Shown here: positions 28,960 to 38,321 of the stretch, one piece after another
How the letters are laid out: each line of letters opens with the position of its first letter
How positions within the stretch are numbered: position 1 is the first letter of the stretch
Source: Aliarcobacter sp.
GTDB taxonomy: Bacteria > Campylobacterota > Campylobacteria > Campylobacterales > Arcobacteraceae
Direction of reading: 5' to 3'
Assembly: GCA_028690445.1 (NCBI GenBank)
Contig: JAQVBE010000005.1
Location: forward strand, 62,001 to 126,000
DNA: 64,000 nucleotides
Made by a program: the position numbers and the translations under genes
Notes under the pieces: model-generated
Told to the model about the DNA's origin: nothing
What the model saw: only the letters and a program-made list of their open reading frames with translations
Database searches by the model: none

Positions 28960-29474
28960 GCTGTTTGAGTAGCTGTTGGGTCAACAAATACTCTTGTAGC
29001 TAACTCTTGGTCAATTACATAAAGACCGTAACCATTATCTCCAATAAGTTTCATTTTGTCTATAATCGTGTTTAGCACAACTTCTTCTTCAACTTGTTCA
29101 GTTACATACCATTGAAGTAGGTTGTATGTTGCATGGTCTTTATTTCTCATACTTAAATCACTAAGTTCATTTATACTTTCACTCATATATATTTCATGTT
29201 CAAGAGCTTTTTGAAAAGTATTTAAAATAGATTCAAACTCAACATTAACTTTTTTAATTTCAGGTAAATTAATAGCAACTTGATGATTTTCTAGATATTT
29301 AAAAAATTTCATAGCATGGGTTAATTCTTCTTGATATTGGATTAAAAACCAATTTGCACAACCTGCTAATCCTTTTTTTGAAGCATAAGCAGACATACCT
29401 AAATATATATAAGCAGATTGGAATTCTTTATTCAACTGGATTATTAATGCATTTGCAACTTCATCTTTTAACAT
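28956..29474 (-). CDS. ftn: Ferritin (non-haem)
   Basis: Iron-storage protein of 172 residues forming a 24-subunit shell. The ferroxidase ligands are visible: Glu in LNKEFQSAYIYLGMSAY, the pair in YQEELTHAMKFFKYL (ExxH) and Glu/Gln in WYVTEQVEEEV. All are in the four-helix pattern of bacterial FtnA. It is divergent from the Mn-pyrophosphatase gene. No clear Fur box was seen in the 108-bp divergent gap. Confidence 0.94.
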   Translation of the reverse strand: MLKDEVANALIIQLNKEFQSAYIYLGMSAYASKKGLAGCANWFLIQYQEELTHAMKFFKYLENHQVAINLPEIKKVNVEFESILNTFQKALEHEIYMSESINELSDLSMRNKDHATYNLLQWYVTEQVEEEVVLNTIIDKMKLIGDNGYGLYVIDQELATRVFVDPTATQTA

Positions 29475-29582
29475 AGTAACTCCTTAATTTTAATTGTGTT
29501 TAGTATACAAGAATTATTCTTTAAAATTAAAATAACATAACTTTGGATAAAATCAGAAAAATTTAAAATAGGACTTTATAAA

Positions 29583-30503
29583 ATGGCATTATATACATGT
29601 GGACATATTATTCCAGATTCTGATTCAATTTGTTCAGCAATTTCTTTATCATATTTACTAAATAAAATTGGAAGAGCAGCAATTCCTGCAAGACAAGGTG
29701 AGCCAAATCCTGAAACAAAATATATCTTAGAAAGATTTGGATTTGAAGCGCCAGTTTTAAAAACTTCTTTTGCTGGTGATGAGTTATTTATCACAGATTA
29801 TTCAGATGTTGCTCAAGCTCCACAAGAACTTGATAAAACTACAATCGTGGGAATCGTTGACCACCACAAACTTGGTGACATTACAACTTCTGCTCCATTA
29901 GAGTGTTGGATTAGACCAGTTGGTTGTACAAATACAATCGTAAAAGAGATGTATGATTTTCACAAAGTTGAAATTCCTGCAAACATTGCTGGGATTATGA
30001 TGTGTGCGATTTTATCTGATACAGTTATTTTTAAATCACCAACATGTACAGAAGCAGATATTAAAGCTGTTAGAGAATTAGCTGCTATTTGTGGAATTGA
30101 AGATTTTGGTGCTGTTGGAATGGAAATGTTTAGAGTAAAATCAGCAGTTGCAGGAACTCCAATTAGAGAGCTTGTAATGAGAGATTATAAAAACTTCGAT
30201 ATGCACGGAACAAAAGTAGGTGTTGGACAACTTGAAGTTGTTGATGGAAGCGTATTTAACAACATCAAAGATGAATTAATGGCTGATATTAAAAAAGTAA
30301 AAGAAGAAAACAATCTTCACACAGTTGCTTTATTATTAACTGATATTATGAAAGAAGGAAGTGAAGTTTTAGTAACTTCTGATGATGCTTCAATTTTTGA
30401 AAAAGCATTTAACTGTAAACTTGAAAATGGAAAAGTTTGGTTAGATGGTTGTTTATCAAGAAAAAAACAAATCATTCCTTTCTTAGAACCTGCATTCGCT
30501 TAA
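29583..30503 (+). CDS. ppaC: Manganese-dependent inorganic pyrophosphatase (family II)
   Basis: Hydrolyses pyrophosphate to phosphate using Mn or Co. DHH-family motifs are GHIIPDSDSICSA (about 7-19), ITDYSD near 70 and VDHHKLGD near 95. The DHHA2 domain ends with SRKKQIIPFLEPAF, which carries the substrate-binding SRKKQ. Length 306 is normal. A terminator follows. Confidence 0.96.
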   Translation: MALYTCGHIIPDSDSICSAISLSYLLNKIGRAAIPARQGEPNPETKYILERFGFEAPVLKTSFAGDELFITDYSDVAQAPQELDKTTIVGIVDHHKLGDITTSAPLECWIRPVGCTNTIVKEMYDFHKVEIPANIAGIMMCAILSDTVIFKSPTCTEADIKAVRELAAICGIEDFGAVGMEMFRVKSAVAGTPIRELVMRDYKNFDMHGTKVGVGQLEVVDGSVFNNIKDELMADIKKVKEENNLHTVALLLTDIMKEGSEVLVTSDDASIFEKAFNCKLENGKVWLDGCLSRKKQIIPFLEPAFA

Positions 30504-30514
30504 TACTTTAAAAT

Positions 30515-30544
30515 AAAAAAGATAGCTTTTGGGTTATCTTTTTT
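30515..30544 (+). terminator. Terminator after ppaC
   Basis: AAAAAAGATA (30515-30524) pairs with TATCTTTTTT (30535-30544), forming stem and T run together. Confidence 0.8.
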
Positions 30545-30636
30545 ATCAATTACAAAAAAAGTTAATATTGTAAGTCAAACAAAATCTAAAAAATAGTATG
30601 CTCAAGTGTTGGAAAAATATTATTAAAGGATATAAA

Positions 30637-31212
30637 ATGAAACACGAATTAATGACTTTACCTTACGCTTTAGATGCCTTATCACCGCTTATGTCAAAGG
30701 AAACTTTAGAGTTTCACTATGGAAAACATCACCAAACTTATGTAAATAACTTAAACAATTTAATTGCTGGTACAAAATTTGAAAATTCAACTTTAGTTGA
30801 AATTATTTTAGAATCAGATGGTGGATTATTCAATAATGCTGCTCAGGTTTATAACCATGACTTTTTTTGGAATGGTTTAACTCCAACTCAAGGTGCAATT
30901 CCTCTAAAAGTTGAAGCAATCTTAACTAAAACTTTTGGTTCAGTTGATGAATTCAAAAAAGAGTTTACAACAAAAGCTATTGGGCAATTTGGTTCAGGTT
31001 GGGCTTGGTTGGTTGAAGATGAAAACCAAAAATTAAAGATAGTTACAACTTCAAATGCAGCTAATCCATTAAAAGATAATCTAAAACCTATTTTAGTATG
31101 TGATGTGTGGGAACATGCCTATTATATAGATGTTAGAAATGCAAGACCTGCTTATTTAGAAAATTTCTGGAAACTTGTAAACTGGAATTTTGTAGAAGAA
31201 AATTTAGCGTAA
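30637..31212 (+). CDS. sodB: Superoxide dismutase [Fe]
   Basis: Dismutates superoxide in the cytoplasm. Metal ligands are in EFHYGKHHQTY, the second His in AAQVYNHDFFW, and DVWEHAYYIDVRNARPAYLENFW. The Gln in NNAAQVYNHDFFW is the iron-type position. I use ATG 30637 (191 residues), preceded by AAAGGA. A longer frame from 30598 would add 13 residues not seen in the family. It has its own terminator. Confidence 0.95.
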   Translation: MKHELMTLPYALDALSPLMSKETLEFHYGKHHQTYVNNLNNLIAGTKFENSTLVEIILESDGGLFNNAAQVYNHDFFWNGLTPTQGAIPLKVEAILTKTFGSVDEFKKEFTTKAIGQFGSGWAWLVEDENQKLKIVTTSNAANPLKDNLKPILVCDVWEHAYYIDVRNARPAYLENFWKLVNWNFVEENLA

Positions 31213-31218
31213 AAAGAG

Positions 31219-31246
31219 AAAAAGTATGGAACTTTCCATACTTTTT
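31219..31246 (+). terminator. Terminator after sodB
   Basis: AAAAAGTATGGA (31219-31230) pairs perfectly with TCCATACTTTTT (31235-31246) around a 4-nt loop. It ends just 5 bp before the AraC-type gene, so that gene probably needs its own promoter or read-through. Confidence 0.85.
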
Positions 31247-31251
31247 AATAT

Positions 31252-32037
31252 ATGAAATCAGATATTTTTAAAACTCCAAAACTTAACTTCCTAGAATTAC
31301 GATATGTACAAAATATTCCTGATTGTACAAAAATGCATTTACATGAAGAATTGACAATTACAGCCATTAAAAAAGGTTCATTAAACTTGATTTTTAATGA
31401 TACTTCTCTTGAACTTTTACCAAATGAAATTGGTATTATAAATAGTGATATTCCCCATTGTGCCACCATAAATAAAGAGTCAAAAGATGGATATGTTTTG
31501 TATTTACAAAAAGAGTATTTAAAAAATATAAACATCAATTTTAGTTTTTCTTATGAAATAATCAAACAAAAAAATATTTACAAAAGTTTTATAAATTTGT
31601 GTGATTGTTTATTGGATAATAAAATATCTTTGATTGAAAAAGAAGAGTTGTTTTTGTCTTTTTGTTTGATACTTTTTCCCTTTGAATCAAAATCAAATAA
31701 CGAACAAATCGAATCAATTTTAGCACTAAAAATTAAAAAATATTTAGATGAAAACTATCTTGAAGAGTTTATTTTGGAAGATTTAGCAAAAAAATTTGAT
31801 TTAAGTGTTGTTCATTTAATTCGAGTATTTAAAAAAGAATTTGGACTTCCTATTCACTCATATATATTAAACAAAAAAGTTCATAAGGCAAAAGAACTTT
31901 TATCTTTAAATATACCTGTTTCTTTAATAGCACAAAACAGCGGTTTTTTTGACCAAAGCCACTTAAATAGAAGTTTTAAAAGAATCTTTCAAATTACACC
32001 AAAAGAGTATCAAAAACACATTTCTTCAAAATGTTAA
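31252..32037 (+). CDS. AraC-family transcriptional regulator
   Basis: The 261 residues hold an N-terminal cupin-like sensor (about 10-90; MHLHEELTITAIKKGSLNLIF) and a C-terminal double HTH (about 160-258): LEDLAKKFDLSVVHLIRVFKKEFG, then VSLIAQNSGFFDQSHLNRSFKRIFQITPKEYQ. The effector is unknown. It lies directly upstream of, and in line with, the LeuA-like gene (67 bp apart), a likely target. The first codons sit right after the sodB terminator, so no ribosome site is obvious. Confidence 0.9.
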   Translation: MKSDIFKTPKLNFLELRYVQNIPDCTKMHLHEELTITAIKKGSLNLIFNDTSLELLPNEIGIINSDIPHCATINKESKDGYVLYLQKEYLKNININFSFSYEIIKQKNIYKSFINLCDCLLDNKISLIEKEELFLSFCLILFPFESKSNNEQIESILALKIKKYLDENYLEEFILEDLAKKFDLSVVHLIRVFKKEFGLPIHSYILNKKVHKAKELLSLNIPVSLIAQNSGFFDQSHLNRSFKRIFQITPKEYQKHISSKC

Positions 32038-32104
32038 TTTTGTACAAGATTTTAATTTTTTAAAAACATACAATTCCAAAAAAATAAATAATTGGAGATA
32101 AACT

Positions 32105-33412
32105 ATGAGTTTTAAAAAATACCAACAATATCCAACCGTCAAAAATTTTAAAAGAGAATGGGCAGATAAACAAATCACACAAGCACCAATTTATTGTAGT
32201 GTTGATTTAAGAGATGGAAATCAAGCGCTAATAAATCCTTTGACAATTGAGCAAAAAATAGAGTATTTTAATTGGCTTGTTAAAATGGGATTTAAAAATA
32301 TAGAAATTAGTTATCCAAGTGCAAGTGATACGGATTTTAACTTTACTAGAAAATTAATAGAAGAAAATTTAATTCCAAATGATGTATTTATTCAAGTATT
32401 AATTCCTGCTAAAAAAGAGTGGATTAAAAAAAGTGTTGAAGCTATGAACGGGGTAAAAAAAGGAATTTTTCATCTTTATAATCCAACAAATGAATTTCAA
32501 AAAAGAGTAGTTTTTCAAAAAAGTGATGAAGAGATTATCTCTATGGCGGTTGAAGGAATGGAATATTTAATTGAATTAACAAAAGATTTTGAAGGTGAGG
32601 TTATTTATGAATATACTCCTGAGAGTTTTTCACAAACGGATTTAGAATTTGCAGTTAAAATTTGTAATGAAGTGATAAATGTAGTAAAACCAACTCAAAA
32701 AAATAAAATGATAATAAATTTACCAAATACCCTAGAAGCTTGTATGCCAAATATTTATGCCGATAGAATAGAGTGGATGTGTAAGAATTTAAAAAATAGA
32801 AAAAGTTTGATAGTTAGTGTTCATCCACACAATGATAGAGGAACAGCTGTGGCAAGTGCAGAAATGGCTGTACTTGCTGGTGCAAATAGAGTTGAGGGAA
32901 CATTGTTTGGAAATGGTGAAAGAGCTGGAAATTTGGATTTGATAACTTTTGCTTTTAATATCTATTCACAAGGAATAGAGCCAAAATTGAATTTAGCATT
33001 TATAGATGAGGTAAAAGAGTTTTTTGAAAAAACAACACAAATAAAAACACACATTAGACACCCTTATGTTGGTGAAATGATATTTACAGCTTTTAGTGGT
33101 GGACATCAAGATGCGATTAAAAAAGGAATGGATTTTTATAGAGCACAAAATTGTAAAGAGTGGAATGTTCCATATTTACCAATTGACCCAAAAGACATAA
33201 AAAGAGGGTATGAAAATATCATAAGAGTAAATTCACAGTCAGGAAAAGGTGGGGTTAGTTTCATAATAAGTGAATTTTTTGAAGTTACTATGACAAAAAG
33301 TGAAGAAATCAAATTTGGAAAAGTTATAAAAATAGCTTCTGATGATAAAAAACAAGAGCTAAGTAAAGAAGAAATAATAGAATTATATAAGGTGTATATT
33401 GAAAATAACTAA
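32105..33412 (+). CDS. Class II 2-isopropylmalate synthase-like enzyme lacking the regulatory domain
   Basis: DRE-TIM-family acyl-CoA condensing enzyme. The metal and catalytic motifs DLRDGNQAL near residue 37 and VHPHNDRGTAVA near 238, followed by GNGERAGNLDL, are those of the yeast/actinobacterial class II LeuA. Those proteins are about 560 residues or longer; this one stops at 435, without the C-terminal leucine-binding domain. Likely reaction: 2-oxoisovalerate (or a related 2-oxo acid) plus acetyl-CoA. A feedback-insensitive LeuA or a paralogue with another substrate are both possible. No leuB/C/D is adjacent; an AraC regulator is. Confidence 0.8.
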   Translation: MSFKKYQQYPTVKNFKREWADKQITQAPIYCSVDLRDGNQALINPLTIEQKIEYFNWLVKMGFKNIEISYPSASDTDFNFTRKLIEENLIPNDVFIQVLIPAKKEWIKKSVEAMNGVKKGIFHLYNPTNEFQKRVVFQKSDEEIISMAVEGMEYLIELTKDFEGEVIYEYTPESFSQTDLEFAVKICNEVINVVKPTQKNKMIINLPNTLEACMPNIYADRIEWMCKNLKNRKSLIVSVHPHNDRGTAVASAEMAVLAGANRVEGTLFGNGERAGNLDLITFAFNIYSQGIEPKLNLAFIDEVKEFFEKTTQIKTHIRHPYVGEMIFTAFSGGHQDAIKKGMDFYRAQNCKEWNVPYLPIDPKDIKRGYENIIRVNSQSGKGGVSFIISEFFEVTMTKSEEIKFGKVIKIASDDKKQELSKEEIIELYKVYIENN

Positions 33413-33413
33413 T

Positions 33414-33453
33414 AAAGTAAAAGTAATTTTAAGATATTATGTTTACTTTTTTT
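33414..33453 (+). terminator. Terminator after the LeuA-like gene
   Basis: AAAGTAAA (33414-33421) pairs with TTTACTTT (33442-33449), with alternative register AAAAGTAA/TTACTTTT, then more T to 33453. It sits between convergent genes. Confidence 0.65.
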
Positions 33454-33456
33454 AGC

Positions 33457-34836
33457 TTATAAACTAGAGATTTTATTATACTTTTCTACTTCTCTAACAG
33501 CTTCAACAGAAGCTGGAAGTAACGCTTCACTCAATGCTGGGTGAATATAAAGCATTTCTTTTAAGTGTCTTACATCATTGTTGATATGCATTACTGCTAA
33601 TACTTGGTGCATCATTGTTGAACTCTCGGGTCCTATCATGTGGCATCCTAATATTTCATAGTTTTTTGGATTTATTATAAATTTAGTAATAGGATAATCA
33701 AGTCTCATAGACATCGCTTTTGCACTTGCTATCCAATTTGTAGTAGTTGTAACATATTCTATGTTTTGTTCTTTTGCTTTTTGTTCAGTTATTCCAACAC
33801 TTGCAATTTCAGGTTCTGTAAAAACTGCATGGGGCATATATTTAAAATGTAAAGGTTCTGTACATTCTTCTAATAAAATTTTTCCTAGATGATTTACTTC
33901 GTATGCAGCTGCATGTTGAAGCATGTGTTTTCCAGATGCATCGCCTACAACATAAATTCCTTTTGCATTTGTTTCAAATAATTCATTTCTTTTTATGAAA
34001 CCTTTTTCATCTATTTGAATAGATGTATTTTCAAGGTTTAAAAAGTCTGTATTTGATTTCCTTCCTGTGGCATAAAGTAGGGCTTCACTTTGATGTTCTT
34101 TTGTTGTTCCATTTTTATTTTCAAGTATAAGATTAAACTGACTGTTTCGATAATCAATATTTTGAATAGTTGTTTCAAATTCTATATCTACTTTTTTACT
34201 AAATTCCTTTTTAAAAATCCTTGATATATCTTCATCTTCATTATTCAGTATTTTTTGACTTCTAACTAATAGTGTAGTTTTTATTCCAATAGCTGAAAAA
34301 AAACTTGAGAGTTCACAAGCAATAAAACCAGAACCAACAATAGTAATAGATTTTGGAATATTACTAACTAAAGGAAATATATCATCACTCGTCCAAGCTT
34401 TTTCGTGAGGAGCTTTTATTGGTTTAGTTCCTGTTGCGATTACTATTTTTGGTGCACTTAAGAGTTCATCATTTACTTTTATTACATTATTAGAAATAAA
34501 TGAACCTATACCTTTAAAAATCTCAACATTTTCATTAAATTTACGCGCATAATGGGAATCTATTTTTGAAATATAATTATTTGTTTGTTCAAATATTTTT
34601 TTCACATCAATGTTATTTATATAAGAGTCAATAAAGTGTCTGCTTGATTCTCTTATATCATTTGCCACATGAGCATAGCCTAATAATAGTTTAGAAGGAA
34701 CACAACCTCTATTTGGGCAAGTTCCACCTAAAGTAGATTTTTCAATAATAGCAACTTTTTTTCCAGCTTTTCCAGCCCTTGCTGCAAGATTACTTGCTCT
34801 TCCTGCTCCAATAATTATTAAATCAAACTTTTTCAT
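33457..34836 (-). CDS. FAD/NAD(P) disulfide oxidoreductase, dihydrolipoamide dehydrogenase-like
   Basis: Class I pyridine nucleotide-disulfide oxidoreductase of 459 residues. The FAD-binding start is IIIGAGRASNLAA. The redox-active pair is C40/C45 in GGTCPNRGCVPSK. A NAD(P) Rossmann motif, IVGSGFIACELSSFF, lies near residue 170, FAD motif YVVGDASG near 297, and the C-terminal active-site His-Glu in IHPALSEALLPA. The CPNRGC loop differs from the CLNVGC of typical Lpd, so glutathione/mercuric reductase-like or other low-molecular-weight disulfide reduction is also possible. No 2-oxoacid dehydrogenase genes are nearby. It lies 34 bp downstream of the agmatinase-family gene. Confidence 0.85.
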   Translation of the reverse strand: MKKFDLIIIGAGRASNLAARAGKAGKKVAIIEKSTLGGTCPNRGCVPSKLLLGYAHVANDIRESSRHFIDSYINNIDVKKIFEQTNNYISKIDSHYARKFNENVEIFKGIGSFISNNVIKVNDELLSAPKIVIATGTKPIKAPHEKAWTSDDIFPLVSNIPKSITIVGSGFIACELSSFFSAIGIKTTLLVRSQKILNNEDEDISRIFKKEFSKKVDIEFETTIQNIDYRNSQFNLILENKNGTTKEHQSEALLYATGRKSNTDFLNLENTSIQIDEKGFIKRNELFETNAKGIYVVGDASGKHMLQHAAAYEVNHLGKILLEECTEPLHFKYMPHAVFTEPEIASVGITEQKAKEQNIEYVTTTTNWIASAKAMSMRLDYPITKFIINPKNYEILGCHMIGPESSTMMHQVLAVMHINNDVRHLKEMLYIHPALSEALLPASVEAVREVEKYNKISSL

Positions 34837-34870
34837 TATTTAGCCTTTATTAATTGATTAGTCTTTCATT

Positions 34871-35932
34871 TTATCTATAATTTATTTTGCCTTGACTTGC
34901 CAATAATGCTCCACAAAGTTGATATAAAACTCTAGAACCAACATTTGCATCCCAACCATCAGCACTATCGCCAACTTCACATAAATCAAAACCTATAATA
35001 TTTTTTCCAGATTTTACAACCATAAATATCAAGTGTTCTAACTCTCCATATCTTAAACCACTAGGAACTGGTGTTCCTGTATTTGGACAGTTTAGTGGTT
35101 CTAATCCATCAATATCAATTGATAAATAAACATTTTGTGGAAGTTGGTTTATGTATGGCGTATAAACTTCTTCTAAAGATTTACCACTTGCCAATTGTGC
35201 TTGCATATCTGTATCGTATAAACATGCACCTTTTATCCCGTATTCTTTCATTCTGTTGGCTTCTTCACTGCTGTAATCTCTAATTCCAAATTGAACTAAA
35301 TTTGAAACTTTGTCACACTCATTCATAGTATTATAAAAAATTGAAGCATGAGAGTAAGTAAATCCTTCATAAGCTTTTCTTAGGTCGTGGTGAGCATCAA
35401 CATGTAAGATTCCAAAAGCTTCAGCTTGTGTATCGTTTAAAGCTTTGATAAGTCCAAGAGGTGATGAATGGTCCCCACCAACAACTGCTACGAATTTACC
35501 TTTTTGTATTTGTTCAAAGGATTTTTGATAAACAGAAGAATTTAAAATTGCCGATGCTTCATTTACAAATTTTAAAGCTTTTTTATTTGTTTTTCCGCCT
35601 TCAATTGCCTCAATAACTTTTAAAGCTTTTTTTCTAGCTTTATGACTTAATTTTAATAAATGTTTATCAGTTTTAAGCATAGCAATACCTGCAACATAAG
35701 GCTTGATGTAATGAAAATTTTCAACATCTAATTGATGACTTGAAATTCTCATAGCATCAGGAGCATTAGCCGTCCCTTGCCCAAATGAAACAGTAGCTTC
35801 CCAAGGAACTGGAACTAAAACTAAACTAGCTTCTTGAGGGTCTAATCTTCCCCCGATAAAATCATCACCTTCCATAGGAGGTAATCCTAATTCTAATACT
35901 TTTATTTCTTCTTCTAAAGTTCTATAAGACAT
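34871..35932 (-). CDS. Agmatinase/arginase family ureohydrolase
   Basis: Binuclear Mn enzyme that hydrolyses guanidino compounds to urea. Metal-binding motifs are GGDHSSPLG near residue 153, HVDAHHDLRKAYEG near 176 and SIDIDGLEP near 272 (last Asp of the usual DxxDP replaced by Glu). The protein is 353 residues, longer than E. coli SpeB (306), with an N-terminal extension and a spacer at 90-145. The substrate (agmatine, arginine or other) cannot be fixed from sequence alone. It is first in a two-gene minus-strand unit with the disulfide oxidoreductase. Confidence 0.82.
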   Translation of the reverse strand: MSYRTLEEEIKVLELGLPPMEGDDFIGGRLDPQEASLVLVPVPWEATVSFGQGTANAPDAMRISSHQLDVENFHYIKPYVAGIAMLKTDKHLLKLSHKARKKALKVIEAIEGGKTNKKALKFVNEASAILNSSVYQKSFEQIQKGKFVAVVGGDHSSPLGLIKALNDTQAEAFGILHVDAHHDLRKAYEGFTYSHASIFYNTMNECDKVSNLVQFGIRDYSSEEANRMKEYGIKGACLYDTDMQAQLASGKSLEEVYTPYINQLPQNVYLSIDIDGLEPLNCPNTGTPVPSGLRYGELEHLIFMVVKSGKNIIGFDLCEVGDSADGWDANVGSRVLYQLCGALLASQGKINYR

Positions 35933-36042
35933 CTATTTTCCTAATATATTGTATTTATTTGATTTTGAATTATAGGATAAATATGGAAATAGTAATGTTA
36001 ATTTTGGTTTTTATTTCAAAGTTATAATCAAATTAAAAATAA

Positions 36043-36048
36043 TATAAT
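36043..36048 (+). promoter_or_regulatory. Candidate -10 for the DJ-1/PfpI gene
   Basis: TATAAT followed by GC, 33 bp before the ATG at 36082, in the divergent gap with the agmatinase-family gene. Confidence 0.4.
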
Positions 36049-36081
36049 GCTTTTAATATTTATATACATTAAGGAAAATTT

Positions 36082-36704
36082 ATGCAAAAAACAGTAGGAA
36101 TTTTTATATTCAATGATATTGAGGTTTTAGATTTTTGTGGTCCTTTTGAGGTGTTAAGTGTAACAAGAGTTGATGAATCAAAAAGAGCAGAAACAACTTC
36201 ACCTTTTGATGTGAAATTAATTGCACAAACAAAAGAGCCAATAACTACAACTGGTAAGATGAAAGTAATTCTTGATTATGATTTTGAGTCATGCCCAAAA
36301 CTTGATATTTTAATAGTTCCAGGTGGAATGGGAACAAGAAAATTGATGTATGAAAAGATATTTTAGATTTTATTTTAAAAAAAGCAAAAGAAGTTGAACT
36401 TTTAACTTCTGTTTGTACAGGTTCATTGATTTTAGCAAATGCAAAATTACTTGATGGAGTAGAGTCTACAACCCATTGGAAAAGTTTGGAACGAATGGAA
36501 AATGAATTTAAGAATGTAAAAGTTTGTAAAAATAAACACTTTATTGAAGATGGAAATATTATTACAAGTGCAGGAATTTCAGCGGGTATTGATATGGCAT
36601 TGCATATTGTGAAACGATATTTTGGGGAAGAAGTAGCAAAAGCAACGGCGAAGTATATGGAGTATCCATATATGATTGAGAATAAGAGGAAAATAGTGTT
36701 TTAG
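36082..36704 (+). pseudogene. DJ-1/PfpI family protein, interrupted by a 1-base frameshift
   Basis: Two frames together make one DJ-1/PfpI (GATase1-like) protein. 36082-36366 covers the first half (GIFIFNDIEVLDFCGPFEVLS ... IVPGGMGTRKLMYEK). From 36354 the other frame continues KDILDFILKKAKEVELLTSVCTGSLILANAKLLDGVESTTHW..., with the nucleophile Cys in SVCTGS and the THW motif of the isonitrile hydratase-like subgroup. Adding one A in the run at 36353-36356 gives an intact 207-residue protein, the usual size. So this is a single-A deletion in a homopolymer: a recent lesion or a sequencing error. As written, the product stops before the catalytic Cys. Confidence 0.88.
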
Positions 36705-36793
36705 GATGCTCTTGAATTTTTTTGATAGTAATCAATATTATTTCAGATTAACTAAGTTATAATTAATTTAAATTATTATTATAAGGTTGATTT

Positions 36794-37228
36794 ATGAGAA
36801 TATTAAAACTCCTTTTTTTTATAGGTTTACTTAGTTATCTAAATGCAGAAATAACAAAACAAAGTGAATCTGTTTTAATGGATACAAAAACAAATTTACT
36901 TTGGCAAGATACAAAAGATAGTAATAATGAAAAGAAAAATTTTGCTGAGGCACAAAAATATTGTGAAAATTTAGAACTAGATGGATATAAAAACTGGAAA
37001 TTACCAGATTTTTTGGAACTTTTTTCTATTGTTGATACAAAGTTATATAATCCAACCCTTTCAAAAGAATTTAAATATTTTGTATCTGATAATTATTGGA
37101 CGAGTAAAACCTTTGGACATGGAGCAAGTGGTGAGGCTTTTGTTGTAAATTTTTTATCAGGGGCTTTTAATCGAGAGTTAATGGAAGACAAATTTTATAC
37201 AAGATGTGTTAAGCCTTTAAAAAATTAG
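36794..37228 (+). CDS. DUF1566 (Lcl C-terminal-like) secreted protein
   Basis: Exported protein of 144 residues: signal peptide about 1-18, then one DUF1566 domain with LLWQDT, AQKYCENLELDGYKNWKLPDFLELFSIVD and YWTSKT, ending in YTRCVKPL. The two Cys (in YCENL and TRCVKP) probably form a disulfide. The domain is common in surface or periplasmic proteins of Gram-negative bacteria; the exact function is unknown. It is followed at once by the AlkC-like gene. Confidence 0.8.
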   Translation: MRILKLLFFIGLLSYLNAEITKQSESVLMDTKTNLLWQDTKDSNNEKKNFAEAQKYCENLELDGYKNWKLPDFLELFSIVDTKLYNPTLSKEFKYFVSDNYWTSKTFGHGASGEAFVVNFLSGAFNRELMEDKFYTRCVKPLKN

Positions 37229-37235
37229 GTTGATT

Positions 37236-38321
37236 ATGGAACAACAAATAAAAAATTTATATTCAGAAGTTTATATTGAAAAACTAGCTTTAGAAATAAA
37301 AAAAAGTTATAAAAACTTTGAATCAAAGATGTTTATTAGTTCTATTTTTAATACTTCATGGCAAGATTTAGAACTAAAAGCTAGAATGAGACATATTGCA
37401 ATTACTTTAAATAAATATTTGCCATTTTTATATAAAGAACAACTTGAAATTTTAAAAGATATAAAAAAAGATTTTTCTGGGCTTGAAGCTATGATTTTTC
37501 AAGATTTTGTTGAGGTTTTTGGGCTTGATGATTTTTCTGAATCTATGAAAGCTTTGAAAGTTTTTACTCAAGATTCTAGTAGTGAATTCGCTATTCGGCA
37601 ATTTATTTTAAAATATGAAGAACAAACTATGGAGCAAATGAAAATTTGGAGTCAAAGTTCAAATGAACATTTGAGAAGACTCTCATCTGAGGGTTGCAGA
37701 CCTCGACTTCCTTGGGCTGTATCTTTGCCAAAATTCAAACAAAATCCTTTAAAAATTTTAGAAATTATAGAGCTTCTAAAAAATGACAAAAGTTTGTATG
37801 TACGAAAATCTGTTGCAAATAATCTAAATGATATTTCAAAAGACAATCCACAACTTGTGATAAATTTTGTAAAACAAAATCTTGGAAGCTCAAAAGAATT
37901 AGATTGGATTTGTAAACACGCCTCTCGAACACTTCTCAAAAAAGGGGATAAACAAATACTAAATTTGTTTAATTTTGATAAATCAAATCATATAAATCTC
38001 ACAAAATTTTGTTATGATAAAAGTGTAAATATTAATGAAAATTTGACTTTTTCTTTTGAAATAAATTCAGATGAAAAAATTGGAAATATCAGAATTGAAT
38101 ATGCTATCGATTATCTAAAATCAAATAAAACTCACAATAGAAAAATCTTTATGATAAGTCAAAATGAGATAAAATCATCTTCAAAAAAGTTTACAAAAAA
38201 ACAAATTTTCAAAAATATGACAACACGAAAACACTATTTAGGAAAGCATTTTATTGCAATTTTGATAAATAGTGAAGAAATTTTGAAAGAGGAATTTTAT
38301 CTAAATGACACCTGCAATTGA
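37236..38321 (+). CDS. AlkC-like DNA alkylation repair protein with C-terminal beta domain
   Basis: The first 250 residues are HEAT-like helical repeats of the AlkC/AlkD glycosylase superfamily (COG4335 type): [20 protein letters not shown] near 149 and [21 protein letters not shown] near 190 are the best blocks. The last 100 residues alternate hydrophobic and polar as beta strands, resembling the Ig-like extension of one AlkC subgroup. AlkC removes 3-methyladenine and 3-methylcytosine bases from DNA. I use ATG 37236 (361 residues); a TTG at 37230 is also in frame. Its end overlaps the ybaK-like gene by 17 bp. Confidence 0.75.
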   Translation: MEQQIKNLYSEVYIEKLALEIKKSYKNFESKMFISSIFNTSWQDLELKARMRHIAITLNKYLPFLYKEQLEILKDIKKDFSGLEAMIFQDFVEVFGLDDFSESMKALKVFTQDSSSEFAIRQFILKYEEQTMEQMKIWSQSSNEHLRRLSSEGCRPRLPWAVSLPKFKQNPLKILEIIELLKNDKSLYVRKSVANNLNDISKDNPQLVINFVKQNLGSSKELDWICKHASRTLLKKGDKQILNLFNFDKSNHINLTKFCYDKSVNINENLTFSFEINSDEKIGNIRIEYAIDYLKSNKTHNRKIFMISQNEIKSSSKKFTKKQIFKNMTTRKHYLGKHFIAILINSEEILKEEFYLNDTCN

